The notes: generated from the letters alone by a model not told the origin. A DNA stretch of 64,000 nt from Prorocentrum cordatum (GCA_963575745.1 CAUYUJ010009791.1:413888-477887), one strand, 5' to 3'; positions 41,166 through 51,560 are shown, numbered from the stretch's first letter. Translations and numbers: made by a program.

Positions 41166-41490
41166 CCTCCTCCTCCTCTTGCTCCTCCTGACCACCTCCT
41201 CCTCCTCCTCCTGCTCCTCCTCTTCCTCCTCCTCCTGCTCCTCCTCCTCCTCCTCCTCCCCTTCCTCCTCCTCCTCCTGCTGCTGCTTCTCCTCCTCCTC
41301 CTCCTCCTCCTCCTCCTCCTCCTCCTGCCCCTCCTCCTCCTCCTCCTCCTCCTGCCCCTCCTCCTCCTCCTCCTCCTCCTCCTCCTCCTCCTCCCCTCCT
41401 CCTCCTCCTCCTCCTCCTCCCCCTCCCCCTCCTCCTCCTCCTCTCCTCCTCCTCCTCCTCCTCCTCCACTTCCTCCTCCTCCCTCGGCGT
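41166..41490. repeat. (CTC)n array abutting the relic leader
   Basis: About 320 bp of CTC/TCC with CTG and CCC changes. It begins exactly where the leader's first bases should be. Confidence 0.93.
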
Positions 41491-41739
41491 TGAGGTTCCA
41501 GGAATGGTGGAATGGTGTTCTGGAACCATTCAAGATCGGCAACACGCAAAAGTCAGGTTGATCCGTGGCGCTGGAATCCCGGCAACAATGTTTAGGCATC
41601 CTTGAGGGTCTTCCAACGGTTGTGTTCCAACGAGGCAGTTTCCTGTGGAAATGAACCGCTGCAGGGGCCTATGAAGAGGGAGTTTGGAGTGAGGGTTTAT
41701 TCCAACATCGTTGATGACTCGACTCTTGGGTTTTCACTG

Positions 41740-42600
41740 GTCCACCTCCTCCTCCTCCTCCTCCTCCTCCTCCTCCTCCTCCTCTTCCTTTCCGCGTGCT
41801 ACACATCCTCCTCCTCCCTCCGTCTTGCGTCGTCCTCCTCCTCCTCCTCCTCGTTCCTCCCTCCTTCCTTGTCCTTCCTCTCCCTTTCTCCCTCCCTCCT
41901 CGCCCTCCTTCCCCGCCCCCCCCCCCCACCCGCTCCCTCCCTCCTCGCCCCCTCCTCCTCCCTCCTCCCCTGCCCTCCCTGCCCTCCCTCCCTCCCTCCT
42001 CCCTCCCCGCCCTGCCCGAGGGCGCGGCGGCGAAGGGCGCCAGCGCCGGGCGAGCCGAGGAGGGCGGGCCATCGCCTCGGCGCCCCGGGCCCGAGAGGGA
42101 GGGAGCGAAGCAGCGAGGGAGCGAGGACGAGGGCGAGGGAGTGGGGGAGAGAGGCGCGGAGGGAGCGAGGGGAGGGACGCAGGGGCGGAGGAGGAGGGGG
42201 GGGTGGAGGAGGAGGAGGAGGAGGAGGAGGAGGAGGAGGAGGAGGAGGAGCAGGAGGAGGAGGAGGAGAAGAGGAGGAGGAGGAGGAGGTGGAGGAGGAG
42301 GAGGAGGAGGGGAGGAGGAGGAGGAGCAGGAGGAGAAGGAGCAGGAGGAGGAGGAGGAGGAAAAGAAGGGAAGAGGAGGAGATGGAAAAACGAGGACGAG
42401 GACGAGGGCGAGGGAGGAGGGCGACGAGGAGGAGGTGGAGGAGGGAGGAAGAGGGGAGGAGGGAGGAAGCGAGGGAAGGATTGAGGAGGAGGAGGAGGAG
42501 GAGTAGGAGGAGGAGCAGGGAGGAGGAGGGAATAGAAACGGGGACGAGGGAGAATGGAGGAGGGAGTGAGGGACGAAGGAGGAGGAGGAGGCAGGAGCCC
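41740..42600. repeat. (CTC)n then (GGA)n, inverted composition
   Basis: 41742-42015 is pyrimidine-rich (CTC, CCTC, TCCC). 42100-42600 is its purine-rich mirror (GGA, GAGGGA). The two halves could pair as a long imperfect hairpin around a GC-rich centre at about 42020-42080. Frames are low-complexity only. Confidence 0.85.
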
Positions 42601-42724
42601 CCTCCCTCCCTTTGGGGCTCGGCACCTTTTTGGGGCCCTGCTGGCCCACGGGGAGTTTACGGCTCTGCGGCCACCTGCGAGTTTTGCCTCCGGAGGGTCG
42701 AGGAATGAGCAAACGTATATCAAA

Positions 42725-42852
42725 GACGAATCAATCTTCATAAACATCAGTCAGGGGCGGCGCCGAAGCCACCAGGGGGGCCCAGCGCAGATCTAAGAAT
42801 CCTCGCGGAGCGCCAAAAGTTTATGTTCATGCCGTTTGTTGTGGGCGAGGAC
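42725..42852. mobile_element. Family E element, diverged
   Basis: 'atcttcataaacatc' at the left and 'tttatgttcatgccgtttgt' at the right are the outer arms; the core 'ggcggcgccgaagcc' is altered. Confidence 0.6.
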
Positions 42853-43589
42853 CATGAAGGAGCATCCTTGATCATCGAACCCAAAAGGTACGCACGAAGC
42901 CGAAAAAATGCATGGTGAGTGGACGGTTCAATCAATGCCAAGAAAAAACATAGCATACTTCATACTTTCTTCGGGTTGGGTTGGGGTGGTCTGGGAGGCA
43001 GTCACTGGCTGTCGGTCTGGCAGGCATGCAGCCGCCCCGTCGCCCGCCGCGCCGCCGCCTCGTCGTCGCCGCCCCTTGTTGCCTGCTGCCTGGTTGGGTC
43101 GGCCTGGCCGCCCTCGCGACCGCGCCCGGCGTTCTGCCCGGGCCTGGTCGTCGGTCAGGCCGCCCCGTGGCCGCCCGCCGCCACCGCCCCGCTGCACGGA
43201 GCGGATAGCTCGCCAGCAGCGGGCTGCGCGGCAGCGAGTGGCTCCAGGGCCGCCTGGCTCCGCAGCAGCGAGGCGTTGCAACCGGGCCGCAGGGCATCGC
43301 AATCGCATGGCATGGCGTCGCGTTGCCCCACTTACGTAGAGTGCACCATATATTGCTGCACCGCGTAGCTGACACCACTTAGACGGCAGCACAGATCATG
43401 CCTCACACAGACTTTGTACTGCATACGTATAGACATACATATAGATATATACACATATAACTATACTGCAACCCATATATTGCACGACGTAGGCTGCACC
43501 ACAAAACTTGCACCATCTGGAGGAAGCCTCAGGCGAAACGCCCGGCCCGCCCCAAAAACTGGCCTCGGGGTGCGACAGGGAGAAGTTAG
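42853..43589. other. No gene recognised
   Basis: GC-rich with scattered CGCCGC; an 'ATATATA/CATATA' patch at 43425-43465. Confidence 0.4.
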
Positions 43590-43925
43590 GAGGAGAAGGA
43601 GGAGGAGACTCGAGGAGGAGGAGGAGGAGGAGAAGAGGAGGAGGAGGAGGAGAATGGAGGATGCAAAGAGGAGGAGGAGAAGAGGAGGAGAAGAGGAGGA
43701 GAAGAGGAGAAGAGGAGGAGGATAATCGAGGAGGAGGAGGAGGAGGAGGAGGAGGAGATTCGAGAAAAAGAATCGAGGAGAATCGAGGAGGAGGAGGAGG
43801 AGGGAGGAGGGAGGAGGAGGAAGGACCATTCCTTTGCCAAGGCAAAGGAATGGAGGAGGAGAGGAGGAGGAGGAGGAGGAGGAGGAGGAGGAGGAGGAGG
43901 AGGAGGAGGAGGAGGAGGAGGAGAC
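43590..43925. repeat. (GGA)n array
   Basis: GGA array. An internal palindrome 'cctttgccaaggcaaagg' lies at about 43831-43848. Confidence 0.9.
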
Positions 43926-44112
43926 TCGAGGATGCGGGAGGCCCGAGGAGCGACGCACGGCCCTCGGAGCCCCCGCACCCGCGCGGCGCCCCGGAGCGCC
44001 CGCGCGGCGCCGAGGCCGCCGCTCTCCGCGGACGCGCCCGAGTTCGTCCTCCCCGCCGGCCTGCCGGTCCTGACCGGGCCGGGCGGCGCTGCCGCCGAGG
44101 GGTCGGAGGCCG

Positions 44113-44180
<68 letters not shown>

Positions 44181-44374
44181 TCGGGGGCGGCAAAGAGGGG
44201 GGTGATGACTAGGGGGGCGATATCATGGCGGGGGCCATGATATGTCCCCAGATTTCAGGGCGCCTCTTCTTATTTCATTACGTCCCTGGCCCCCCCGCTG
44301 GGCCGCGCACATGCCGCCAGTCATGATTTGCACCCCCCCCCCTCTTGGACCCCCCCGCTCTTGGCCGCTCCCGA

Positions 44375-44442
<68 letters not shown>
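44113..44442. repeat. (TCG)n array interrupted by family C
   Basis: (TCG)n occupies 44113-44180 and 44375-44442, about 68 bp on each side, with a family C element between. The simplest reading is one array of about 135 bp that received an insertion. Confidence 0.85.
44181..44374. mobile_element. Family C element inside (TCG)n
   Basis: 'tcgggggcggcaaagagggg' to 'ctcttggccgctcccga': 194 bp, intact termini. The target duplication cannot be measured because the target is a simple repeat. Confidence 0.85.
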
Positions 44443-44443
<1 letters not shown>

Positions 44444-44638
44444 CGGGCGCACGCAGACAGCTGACCACGCGCCGGGGGAGGTCTCTGGGGAGAGGACGGG
44501 GGCCTCTGAGAAGGAGGCTGCTTCTTAGAGGGCGCGTGCCTCGTCGACAGACGTAGGGGCGCCGCCTTCCAACAAGCAGCCCCCTTCTAAGGAGCCTTCC
44601 CACCTCAAGCGCACGACGGCGACATTGACGGGCTTGTT

Positions 44639-44755
44639 TCCCACCACCACCACCACCACCACCGCCACAAGCTGGAGGGGGCAAGGAGGTGGAGGAGGAG
44701 GAGGAGGACCCCCTCCCCCCTCCAACAGATGGTGGTGGCGGTGGAGAACCAGCCC
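44639..44755. mobile_element. Family S hairpin element, copy 1
   Basis: Arms 'ccaccaccaccaccaccacc' plus 'acaagctggagggg' and inverted 'cccctccaacagatggtgg' flank a (GGA)n centre. Same plan as 61894-62041. Confidence 0.7.
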
Positions 44756-44933
44756 ATCAGCTATGCTCTGGGCACTCGCCGTGCGCTTCCCTCTGGGGCC
44801 CTTCCGCCCTCGGGGGCCGCCTTCGCAGCACGGGCCCGTCCAGAGCGGATCTTCAGCGGCAGGTAGGCGGTGCCCAGGGGGAGCGGCCGGCCCTGCCAGG
44901 GGCCGTGGGCGGCGGCGGCGATGCTCGGAGTCG

Positions 44934-45094
44934 GTCAGGAGGGAAAAAAAGCACAGACACAGTTGATCGTCGATTCCCCAGAAAAGATAGGAAAACATGG
45001 GAAGTGGGGGGGAAGACACAAAGTCAGAAAATATTGGAAAATATAGGGGATCTTCTTATTTGTGTGTATCTATTTGTGTGTCCCAGGGCCCCCT
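44934..45094 (+). repeat. Family K repeat, copy 1
   Basis: 'agcacagacacagttgatcg', 'gaaaacatgggaagtggggg', 'aatattggaaaatatagggg' and 'tatttgtgtgtcccagggcc' in order; nearly the same at 62215-62375 and partly at 58.2-58.56 kb. Confidence 0.8.
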
Positions 45095-45307
45095 CAGTCG
45101 GAGGGCACCGCGGTGGCCCTCCCGGGGGCGCCCCCCATCCGAGGAGGGCCAGTCGAGGCAGCGGTGGTCTGCCCTCGGGGGCACCCCTCGTCGCCACGGC
45201 CGGGCGCAGCTCGGGAGCAGCGGGTGCGTCTGGCCCCTCCGTGAGGCGTCCAGGGGGGAGCGATTCCGAGTTCCGTTGACACGCTAGCGGCGAGGTAGGT
45301 CTCGGTA

Positions 45308-45485
45308 CTCCAGACTTCGTAATAAAGGGAGGGGGGTCTCATTTCGGGGGGGGTCTCTTCCAGGCTATCTTGGAGGGCCTGGGGGGTCTGGGGACGATGT
45401 TTTGGAGGGTTCTCCCACGGGGGAGGTCTGAAATGGCTTGTCTTGGAGGGTCCAGACCCCCTCCCTTTTATTACGAAATCTGGAG
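45308..45485. mobile_element. Family H Tc1/mariner-like MITE, copy 1
   Basis: 178 bp, beginning CTCCAGACTTCGTAATAAAG and ending with its inverted repeat, over 30 bp of near-perfect terminal inversion. Flanked by TA on both sides (45306-45307, 45486-45487), the target duplication of the Tc1/mariner group. No reading frame. Over 90% like copy 2 at 56.46 kb. Confidence 0.88.
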
Positions 45486-45814
45486 TATTGTTGGAACGCG
45501 TGGCTCGCGCTTTCCTGCAATTCGCTGTGTCGCATTCGTTCGATACGTTCGCAGATTGGAAATGCAGGAGAGTGTGGTTCGCGATTGCCTACGATTCGGT
45601 TTCCAACACCACCGTTCGGCAACATCGCCGTTAGCGTGGCCTCGGGAGTTGTCTGTCGTTGTCTCAACTCGCCCTGCTCCGACAAGAGTCGAGGAAGCGC
45701 CACAGTAGGCTAAGGCCGTGGAGTGTCGTCGACGGGCCCCGCCTCCGTGCAAGAGTGGCGCGCTCCGTCGCCACAGCGGGCGGCATCATAGGCCTCATGC
45801 GTCGGGGAGTATCT

Positions 45815-45986
45815 TGAAGTCGGACCTGTCCCTCTGCAGGAGGAATCAGGAGGACTATTCAGAAATAGTAAAATCAATAGCCAGGGGACGATTTCTGTAC
45901 TATTTTGAATATTGTTTCGAATAGTTTGTAGATTTGTTTTTGTCGTTCGCCCGTAATCCCCCTGTAGGAGGACATGCCCGACCTAA
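45815..45986. mobile_element. Family A element (172 bp)
   Basis: TGAAGTCGGACCTGTCCCTC ... GGACATGCCCGACCTAA. Flanks GAGTATCT / GAGTACCT (7 of 8). It has a short internal duplication, 'ggaggaatcaggaggact'. Confidence 0.88.
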
Positions 45987-46110
45987 GAGTACCTTCCCTA
46001 GCCATTGATCTGGCGCCCACGCGCCAGATCCACGGATCCTTCATCCATGTCAGCGTACGCTCGAGGGGGTTCGCGTCGTGTCGACGCGGCATTATGCGGA
46101 GAACTACGGC

Positions 46111-46244
46111 AGGTTCGTGCCGTGTCGACGCGGCGGCGACTCCAGCGCGGGCGTTCAAGGTTGAACGCCACCATTGGCCCAGAATGGCCAGTATGGAACG
46201 ACCTGGTGATCGAAGTTGATCGTTCAAGGTTGGGCGATCCACGC
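46111..46244. mobile_element. Family F element, left part, host of retrogene
   Basis: 'aggttcgtgccgtgtcgacg' through 'gttgggcgatccacgc'. The right part resumes at 49795 after the retrogene. A partial extra copy of the left end lies at about 46069-46090. Confidence 0.8.
46229..46244 (+). repeat. Target-site duplication, left (16 bp)
   Basis: GTTGGGCGATCCACGC, repeated without change at 49795-49810. It lies in family F, whose other copies continue through this point with 'cgatccccacggtgtcag'. Confidence 0.93.
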
Positions 46245-46294
46245 ACCGTAGCCTGTTGGCTCAAGCCTTTTGGCTCAAGTCCTTCTTACTCAAG
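46245..46294 (+). other. Tandem relic spliced leaders
   Basis: 46245-46265 reads ACCGTAGCC-TGTTGGCTCAAG, the DinoSL with one base lost and two changed. 46266-46279 reads CCTTTTGGCTCAAG, a second leader lacking its 5' third. 46281-46294 (CCTTCTTACTCAAG) is probably a third, more decayed one. Stacked relics arise when a retrogene is transcribed, trans-spliced and retroposed again, so this implies at least two and perhaps three rounds. Confidence 0.9.
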
Positions 46295-46343
46295 CTATTT
46301 CGCGAAGTCGCCGTCGCGCCTGCACAACTCATCGCCCCCTCGA

Positions 46344-48629
46344 ATGTCCTCGAAGGGCGCCCCAGCGGAGCTGCTGTTCCAGACACACACGTCGGACAGC
46401 GCGTCCTCCTGCTCGTCGACGTCGCAGCTCGCCGCCGAGGAGGAAATGACGCTCCAGTTGCCTCCCCTGAAGGAGCTGATCAAGCTGATCACGGCAGCCT
46501 GGTTTGTCGTCGGGTGGATGCTGTTCGTGGGCAAGGACAGACTCACCGGCGCGTCAGAGCCTGATGCCGAAAGCATGACCGCCGCCTTGTATTGGCAGGC
46601 CCAGACCATCCCGACCGTCGGCTACGGTGACGTGTGCCCCGCTTCGAACGACAGGCGGCTTATGGTGGCGTTCTACGTGCTGGTGGGGAACGTGGTTGCC
46701 GGCGCGGGCGTGATGGACTACGTGACCAGTATGCTGGCCCAGGGGGCGGAGGAGACCAAGAAAGGCATGGTCTCAAAGGCCCTCTCGAAGTCGGTCGCCG
46801 CCACGGGTGGGGGCTCAGGAGATCTTCCGCAAGAGGCACCCGCCCCGGCGAGGGCGATGCGCGGGCCCCCTCCCGTGGTGAACGCGCTCTTGGGATTCCT
46901 GGCGATAATTTTGGTCGGGACAGTCTTTTTCAGCTTTGTGGATTTTTGCACCTGCGATGATTTTGATGCGTGCGACGTGGTGCTCTCTCTCGGCGAGACC
47001 CAGGCTTGTCTGGATCTCGGCGGAACTCCGCGCACCATGATCGAGGCCTTTTACACGTCTGTCATTACATTAACCACTGCTGTTTTTGGTGATTCTGTTT
47101 CGGGTAACTGGGTGGGTCGGCTCCTTGCCACCGTCTTGATGATAGTTGGAGTCGTTTTTATGGGCTGTTACCTCGGTCAGATCGCGAAGGCAGTGATTTT
47201 TTGTTTTAATGATGTGAACAGTTCTGGTCCGACTGGCATGAGTGAAGAGACTTTTCGGATGATCGATGCTGACTACAGCTGCGCCCTTACAACGTTCGAA
47301 CACGTAGTTTACATGCTGTTGAATTTCAACATGGTTGACGCGAACGACGTGAAACAGCTGATCGACGCTGCCGCCAAGCGGGCCCGCTCCGCGCACGAGG
47401 GCGCCCGTGATACTGCTCGTGCCGAGGTGCAGCGAGTCGCGGCCCTGGCGTGCCGTGTCCAGTGTTTCCAGCTCGCGGTGCAACGCCGCATGCTCGACGC
47501 GCGCAGCGGAGATGACCCGGACCAGGGAGACGACGCCCCCGGCGGCTCGGCTTTTGGAGCCGACGGCGAATCCGACGACCTGCCGCCACAGCATCCGCTG
47601 GTCTGGGGCGTCGCCCACGCTTTCGCCACCCCGTGGCGTAACGAGCACCCTTTTCTCCCCCCGGCGGTGTCTGGCAAGCAGCTGGTGCACGGCCGGTTGT
47701 TCTACGACCGCTTCCCCAAATGGTGGCGAATTCTCGTGTGGCCCGGTCGCTGCGAAACTCCTCCCCGCGAGGCCTACGGCAACGTGTGCATCGTGGAGTT
47801 GGCGATCCTCTACGAGATCCAAACGCAGACGCGCCTCCCTGAGAAAATCGGCCCAGGCAAGTGGTGGCTGCCCGATTTGCACGCGTCGGCCGCCGTGCTG
47901 AGCCAGACGCTCAAAGGAAAAGGGCATGCTCGTGCAGGCGGTGATCAAGGTACTGGAGCAGCACGGCGCGGGCTTCGCGGCGCCTGCCCGCTGCTTCGCG
48001 CGCTCGTGGCGGATGTTCGTCTGCACGCAGGAGTCGCCCACGCACGCCCTGTCCGCGCGGCCGCAAATGCATCCCCGTGCCCTGAGCACCCAGCTTGAGA
48101 CGTTCTTCCGGAACCCTGCAGTCCGCAAGAGCAAACTTCAGATGGATCGTGTTTTCACGACTGCCCCGGGCGAAGCTCATCTGATTGACGTCAAGGAGCG
48201 CGCCATTGGCGCCGATCCTCTCAGCCAGTGTCTTGCCCTGCACGGCAGCGCCCGGAGCGCTTTAGAGCAGGCCGACCTCGAGCTCTCCGCCAACCAGGAG
48301 GGCCGCGCCCAGCTCGCTGCTGCTAAACGTGCACTTGCTCAAGGGGACCGCACCGTCTACACGCTGACGGACGAAGGCGCGCTCACGCACCTGAATCCGT
48401 CGCGCGCAGCCGGCCAGCCTGCCAAGCAGGCTCGTCAAGGCATCGCGCTCGATGATGCGGGCCGGCTCCAGGCCAGGACCCCGCTCCATTTCTGGGCCGG
48501 CTCCCTGAGCCGCAATCGATGTCTGCTGCTTCTGGCTGCCGCGTGTTCGGCTTCAACACGCAGAATGCTTGGTGGGAGTGCTTCCTTTGTGACCGTGTGG
48601 TCGACACACACGAGCTCAGCCGCTCCTGA
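46344..48629 (+). CDS. Two-pore-domain K+ channel-like protein, broken
   Basis: ATG 46344 follows the leader relics by 49 bp. Counting from it: TM1 about 45-63, first pore with TVGYGD at 91-96, TM2 about 104-124, TM3 about 179-199, second pore with TTAVFGD at 244-250 (Phe replaces Tyr, Ala-Val replaces Ile-Gly), TM4 about 258-278. A cytosolic EF-hand-like loop follows (308-319, 'DADYSCALTTFE': Asp at 1 and 3, Glu at 12, but Cys where Gly is usual). This is the TPK/KCNK layout: a membrane channel moving K+, possibly Ca2+-sensed. From about residue 410 comes a second soluble region of unknown family ('VSGKQLVHGRLFYDRFPKWW', 'NVCIVELAILYEIQTQTRLP'). The reading shifts +1 at about 47918 (a run 'aaaggaaaaggg') and again at about 48455-48500, ending with 'AWWECFLCDRVVDTHELS' at TGA 48627. 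The channel part itself is intact. It is a retrogene, so expression depends on its new context. Confidence 0.82.
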
Positions 48630-49794
48630 AAGCGCCCGTGCCTGGGCCTCGCTGCTGCTGCCGGATCGGACGCCAGTCGTCCAGGCCGTGCACCTTCTTC
48701 TACTGTGTCTGGGGCCCGCAACGCTGCTTCCTCATCATCCTGCAGGGCCCGCAATGGTGTTCCTCCCTCCTTTTCTGGGGCCCGCAACGGTGCCCGCCCG
48801 TCTGATTGTCCGCGATTGCCATTGCCTGGTCGCCGTCACGCCAGGCTTCCTCGCTGGGCGGCGCCCCCAACCAAGGCGATGATGATGGACCGGAACCAAA
48901 GCGGCACGCTGAAACACTTGGAAGTCATGGAAACGACGTGCAAGAGCTGATCGACGGGCTCATGAGATGGACAGGAACCAGAGCGGCACGTTGGAATACT
49001 TGCTCCGTCGGCGGCGTGGCAGAGTTGGTTGCACCAGCGATTGAAGTTTCATTATTGGCGTTCGATTGTTCAGCATGGGAATTGATCTTTCGGCGCGTCA
49101 ATATGTGTGCCGCTCGCGCCAAGGCGTGTCAGGCTGCCATGCTAGCTCGCAGGTGACGTCCGCCTGCGGTCAGCCCAGTGAATTGGATCCATCTCTTTAC
49201 TTTCAGGATCTGGTCGCTCCACCTTGTGTGCACATCCTTGGCCAATCGACCAGATAAATTCGCGCGAGGCGGTTCTGTCTTTGGCGCGAGACCCCGCCAG
49301 CGCCGATCGATTATTGCGAAGGCCTTACGGCCAGTGCCGCCGACCCTGAATGGGGGACAACGACGGCGACGACGACGTCGACGGCGGCAGCAGCGGCGAC
49401 GACGTCCTCAGGGATGCTGTTTTGGGTCTCTTCGGAGCGCTCTCGGAGGCCTCTGGGGGGCAGTGTGGGGGCCTTTTGGGAGCATCCTGGGGGCCTCTTG
49501 GCAGCCTCTTGGGCGCTTTCTGTTTGCTCGCCGCGGAGGCGATCGTTTATGCCATCCCGCCTTGCGTGCGCACCCGTGAGCAATCGACCAGATAAGTGCG
49601 CACTAGGCTGATGCTTCTCCGTCGGAGATTTTAAATCGCATCTCCTGTTTTTCATTATTTTTCATTTTTACGGGTACCGAGGAGTTTCGCGAAGCCTTGT
49701 GCGCGCAACCTTGAAGTATTGACCAGGCAAGTATGCGCCAAACGATGCGCCTCGACCTGGATACCTCGTCAACGTTCGCTTCTCGGAGGGAGAA
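48630..49794 (+). other. Probable 3' untranslated part of the retrogene
   Basis: No convincing frame. Contains a diverged tandem duplication ('ggaccggaaccaaagcggca' at about 48889, 'ggacaggaaccagagcggca' at about 48969) and three spaced copies of a motif 'caatcgaccagataa' / 'gtattgaccaggcaa' (about 49241, 49581, 49713). It also includes TTGCGAAGGCCTTACGGCC at 49312-49330, shared with 55513-55531. Confidence 0.5.
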
Positions 49795-49830
49795 GTTGGG
49801 CGATCCACGCGGTGTCAGGATCACCCCAGA
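49795..49830. mobile_element. Family F element, right part after retrogene
   Basis: Begins with the second copy of the 16-bp duplication, then 'ggtgtcaggatcacc', the continuation expected from family F copies 1 and 2. The remaining right arm is degraded. Confidence 0.7.
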
Positions 49831-49849
49831 AGTCAGCATCGTCTAAAAG

Positions 49850-50005
49850 ACCCCCGTGTCCATCCCCATCCCCTTCGAGAGCCCCACCAAATTACCCCCC
49901 AGTTGGAGATGCACCCCTCGAAACCCGAAGGCAACGGTCTATATCCCCATCTAGGGGGATAAATCGGCTAGTGGGGCCCAGGGCACGCCCGTGGGGCTAG
50001 GGATC
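49850..50005 (+). repeat. Family M repeat, copy 1
   Basis: 'cccaccaaattacc', 'cacccctcgaaacccgaagg' and 'tatatccccatctaggggg' recur in order at 52918-53062. Confidence 0.8.
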
Positions 50006-50079
50006 GGACAAACAGTGCTCAAGAAGGTGCAAAAAACATCGTGTTGTTGGGGCCGATGGCAGGATGTTGGGTTCTACGC

Positions 50080-50239
50080 CTAAGTCGGGCTTGTCCCTCT
50101 ACAGGAAGAATGTTCAAACATTGGCAAAACATAGTCTGGGGGCGATGTTTCTCCAACGTTTGACTATTTGGGTGTATCCTTTCCACTATGTTTAATGCTT
50201 CGTCCAAAATCCGCCTGTAGGGTGGCATGCCCGACCTAA
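50080..50239. mobile_element. Family A element, perfect 8-bp TSD (160 bp)
   Basis: CTAAGTCGGGCTTGTCCCTC ... GGCATGCCCGACCTAA, flanked by TTCTACGC at 50072-50079 and 50240-50247. This and 13681-14317 are the clearest cases for the 8-bp duplication. Confidence 0.92.
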
Positions 50240-50391
50240 TTCTACGCGCCGGGGGCCTGAACTGCTGCTTCGCGAGAAGCGACACCATCAAAATGGCGCT
50301 GGTCGGCAAGGTGGGGCGCGTGGCCTCGTGCTTGCACTGCGCGTTCCGTGCCTTGCAATCGGCGTCACACCAACAGGCTTCTACTACTAGA

Positions 50392-50568
50392 TGCGGCTTG
50401 ATGTGGAGCCCGATATGTTCCACGCCGACGTCGCCGAAGCGTAGCCGACGTCGACGATGCATCGCTGGCACATCACCGATGCATCGCCGATGCGTCGCCG
50501 ATGCATCGGCCATGCGGCGCCCATCCTCCGACCCCATCTATTCCGACCCCACGTAGGAGGCCTCTAGC
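50392..50568. mobile_element. Family G element, copy 2
   Basis: 'cttgatgtggagcccgatat', GATGCATCG palindromic steps and the right arm 'ccgaccccacgtaggaggcc'; the left arm is missing. Confidence 0.7.
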
Positions 50569-50574
50569 ATCTCA

Positions 50575-50905
50575 TGGGCAGGAGGAAGAGGAGGAGGAAG
50601 AGGAGGAGAAGGAGGAGGAGGAAGAGGGAGGAGGAGGGAGGGGAGGAGGAGGAGGAGGAGGAGGAGGAGGAGGAGAAGAGAGGAGGAGGAGCAGGGAGGG
50701 GAGGAGGAGAAGGAGGAGAGGAGGAGGAGGAGAGGAGGAGGAGGAGGGAGGGCGAGGAGGGAGGAGGGAGGAGGAGGGACGGACAGGAGAAGGAGGGAGG
50801 GGGAGGAGGAGGAGGACGAGGAGGAGGAGGAGGAGGAAGAGGATGATGATGATGATGATGATGAGGAGGAGGGAGGAGGAGGAGGAGGAGGAGGAGGAGG
50901 AGTCT
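50575..50905. repeat. (GGA)n array with short (ATG)n
   Basis: GGA array that includes (GAT)n at about 50842-50862. Confidence 0.92.
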
Positions 50906-51035
50906 CGGGGGGCCGCCCCCCCCATGCAAGTAAACTTGCCGGAGTGGGTGTGAAGGAAAAGTTGTCGGAGGCCGACGGCCCAGAGCCACCGTATAGCGGG
51001 TACCTGCCCCCCGCCCTCCCGCCGCCCCCCCCCGA

Positions 51036-51118
51036 AAACCACGACGACGACGCCGACGACGACGCCGACGACGACGACGACGACGCTGACGCTGACGCTG
51101 ACGACGACGCCGACAACG

Positions 51119-51194
<76 letters not shown>

Positions 51195-51195
51195 C
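51036..51195. repeat. (GAC)n / (GCCGAC)n array
   Basis: GAC and GCCGAC units. The poly-Asp-Ala frame is a repeat translation. Confidence 0.93.
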
Positions 51196-51419
51196 GACGG
51201 CCCCCCGGGGGTCGCGCTGGGCCTCCCTGAATGCCCCTTTGAAGCAGTCTCGAGCGCGTTGGGGGCCATTAGGGCCGCTCGTGGCAGCAATCTCGGGGCC
51301 GTGCTTGTGCCGGGCCGTCTCGGCGGCCTTTGGCCTTCCTGAGGCTCCCTTGGGGTGCCTGGGCCTTAGTGGGCCCTGGAAACTGCAGGGCCGTTTTTTT
51401 ACCGTTTCCGAAGAAGTGT

Positions 51420-51560
51420 CCCTTGGAAATGGAAACGGCAAGAACAAGGCGATCGGAAACGGCAACAAAAACGGCTCCAGGACTGGAACCGGAGCGGGAC
51501 CCCGCAAAGAAAACGGCAAAACGGAACCGGGAAAAAATCGGCCCTGTCGCTTCCAGGGCC
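51420..51560. repeat. Minisatellite GGAAACGGCAA
   Basis: Degenerate 'ggaaacggcaa.aac' units, about 10 copies. Confidence 0.6.

Larger units (their letters stand above)
46245..49794 (+). mobile_element. Retroposed spliced-leader mRNA (3,550 bp)
   Basis: The segment begins at the exact first base of a DinoSL relic, contains an intronless potassium-channel reading frame, and is flanked by a perfect 16-bp duplication. The duplication falls in a family F repeat that is otherwise continuous. This is the structure expected of a processed mRNA inserted by LINE-type machinery. No poly(A) tract marks the 3' end; it ends 'tctcggagggagaa'. Confidence 0.88.

Noticed and set aside
39073-41529. Single 818-codon protein on the - strand
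   Set aside because: Over a third of this frame is array translation or Arg-rich out-of-frame reading; the protein-like segments switch frames, and the leader relic fixes the start at 41115.
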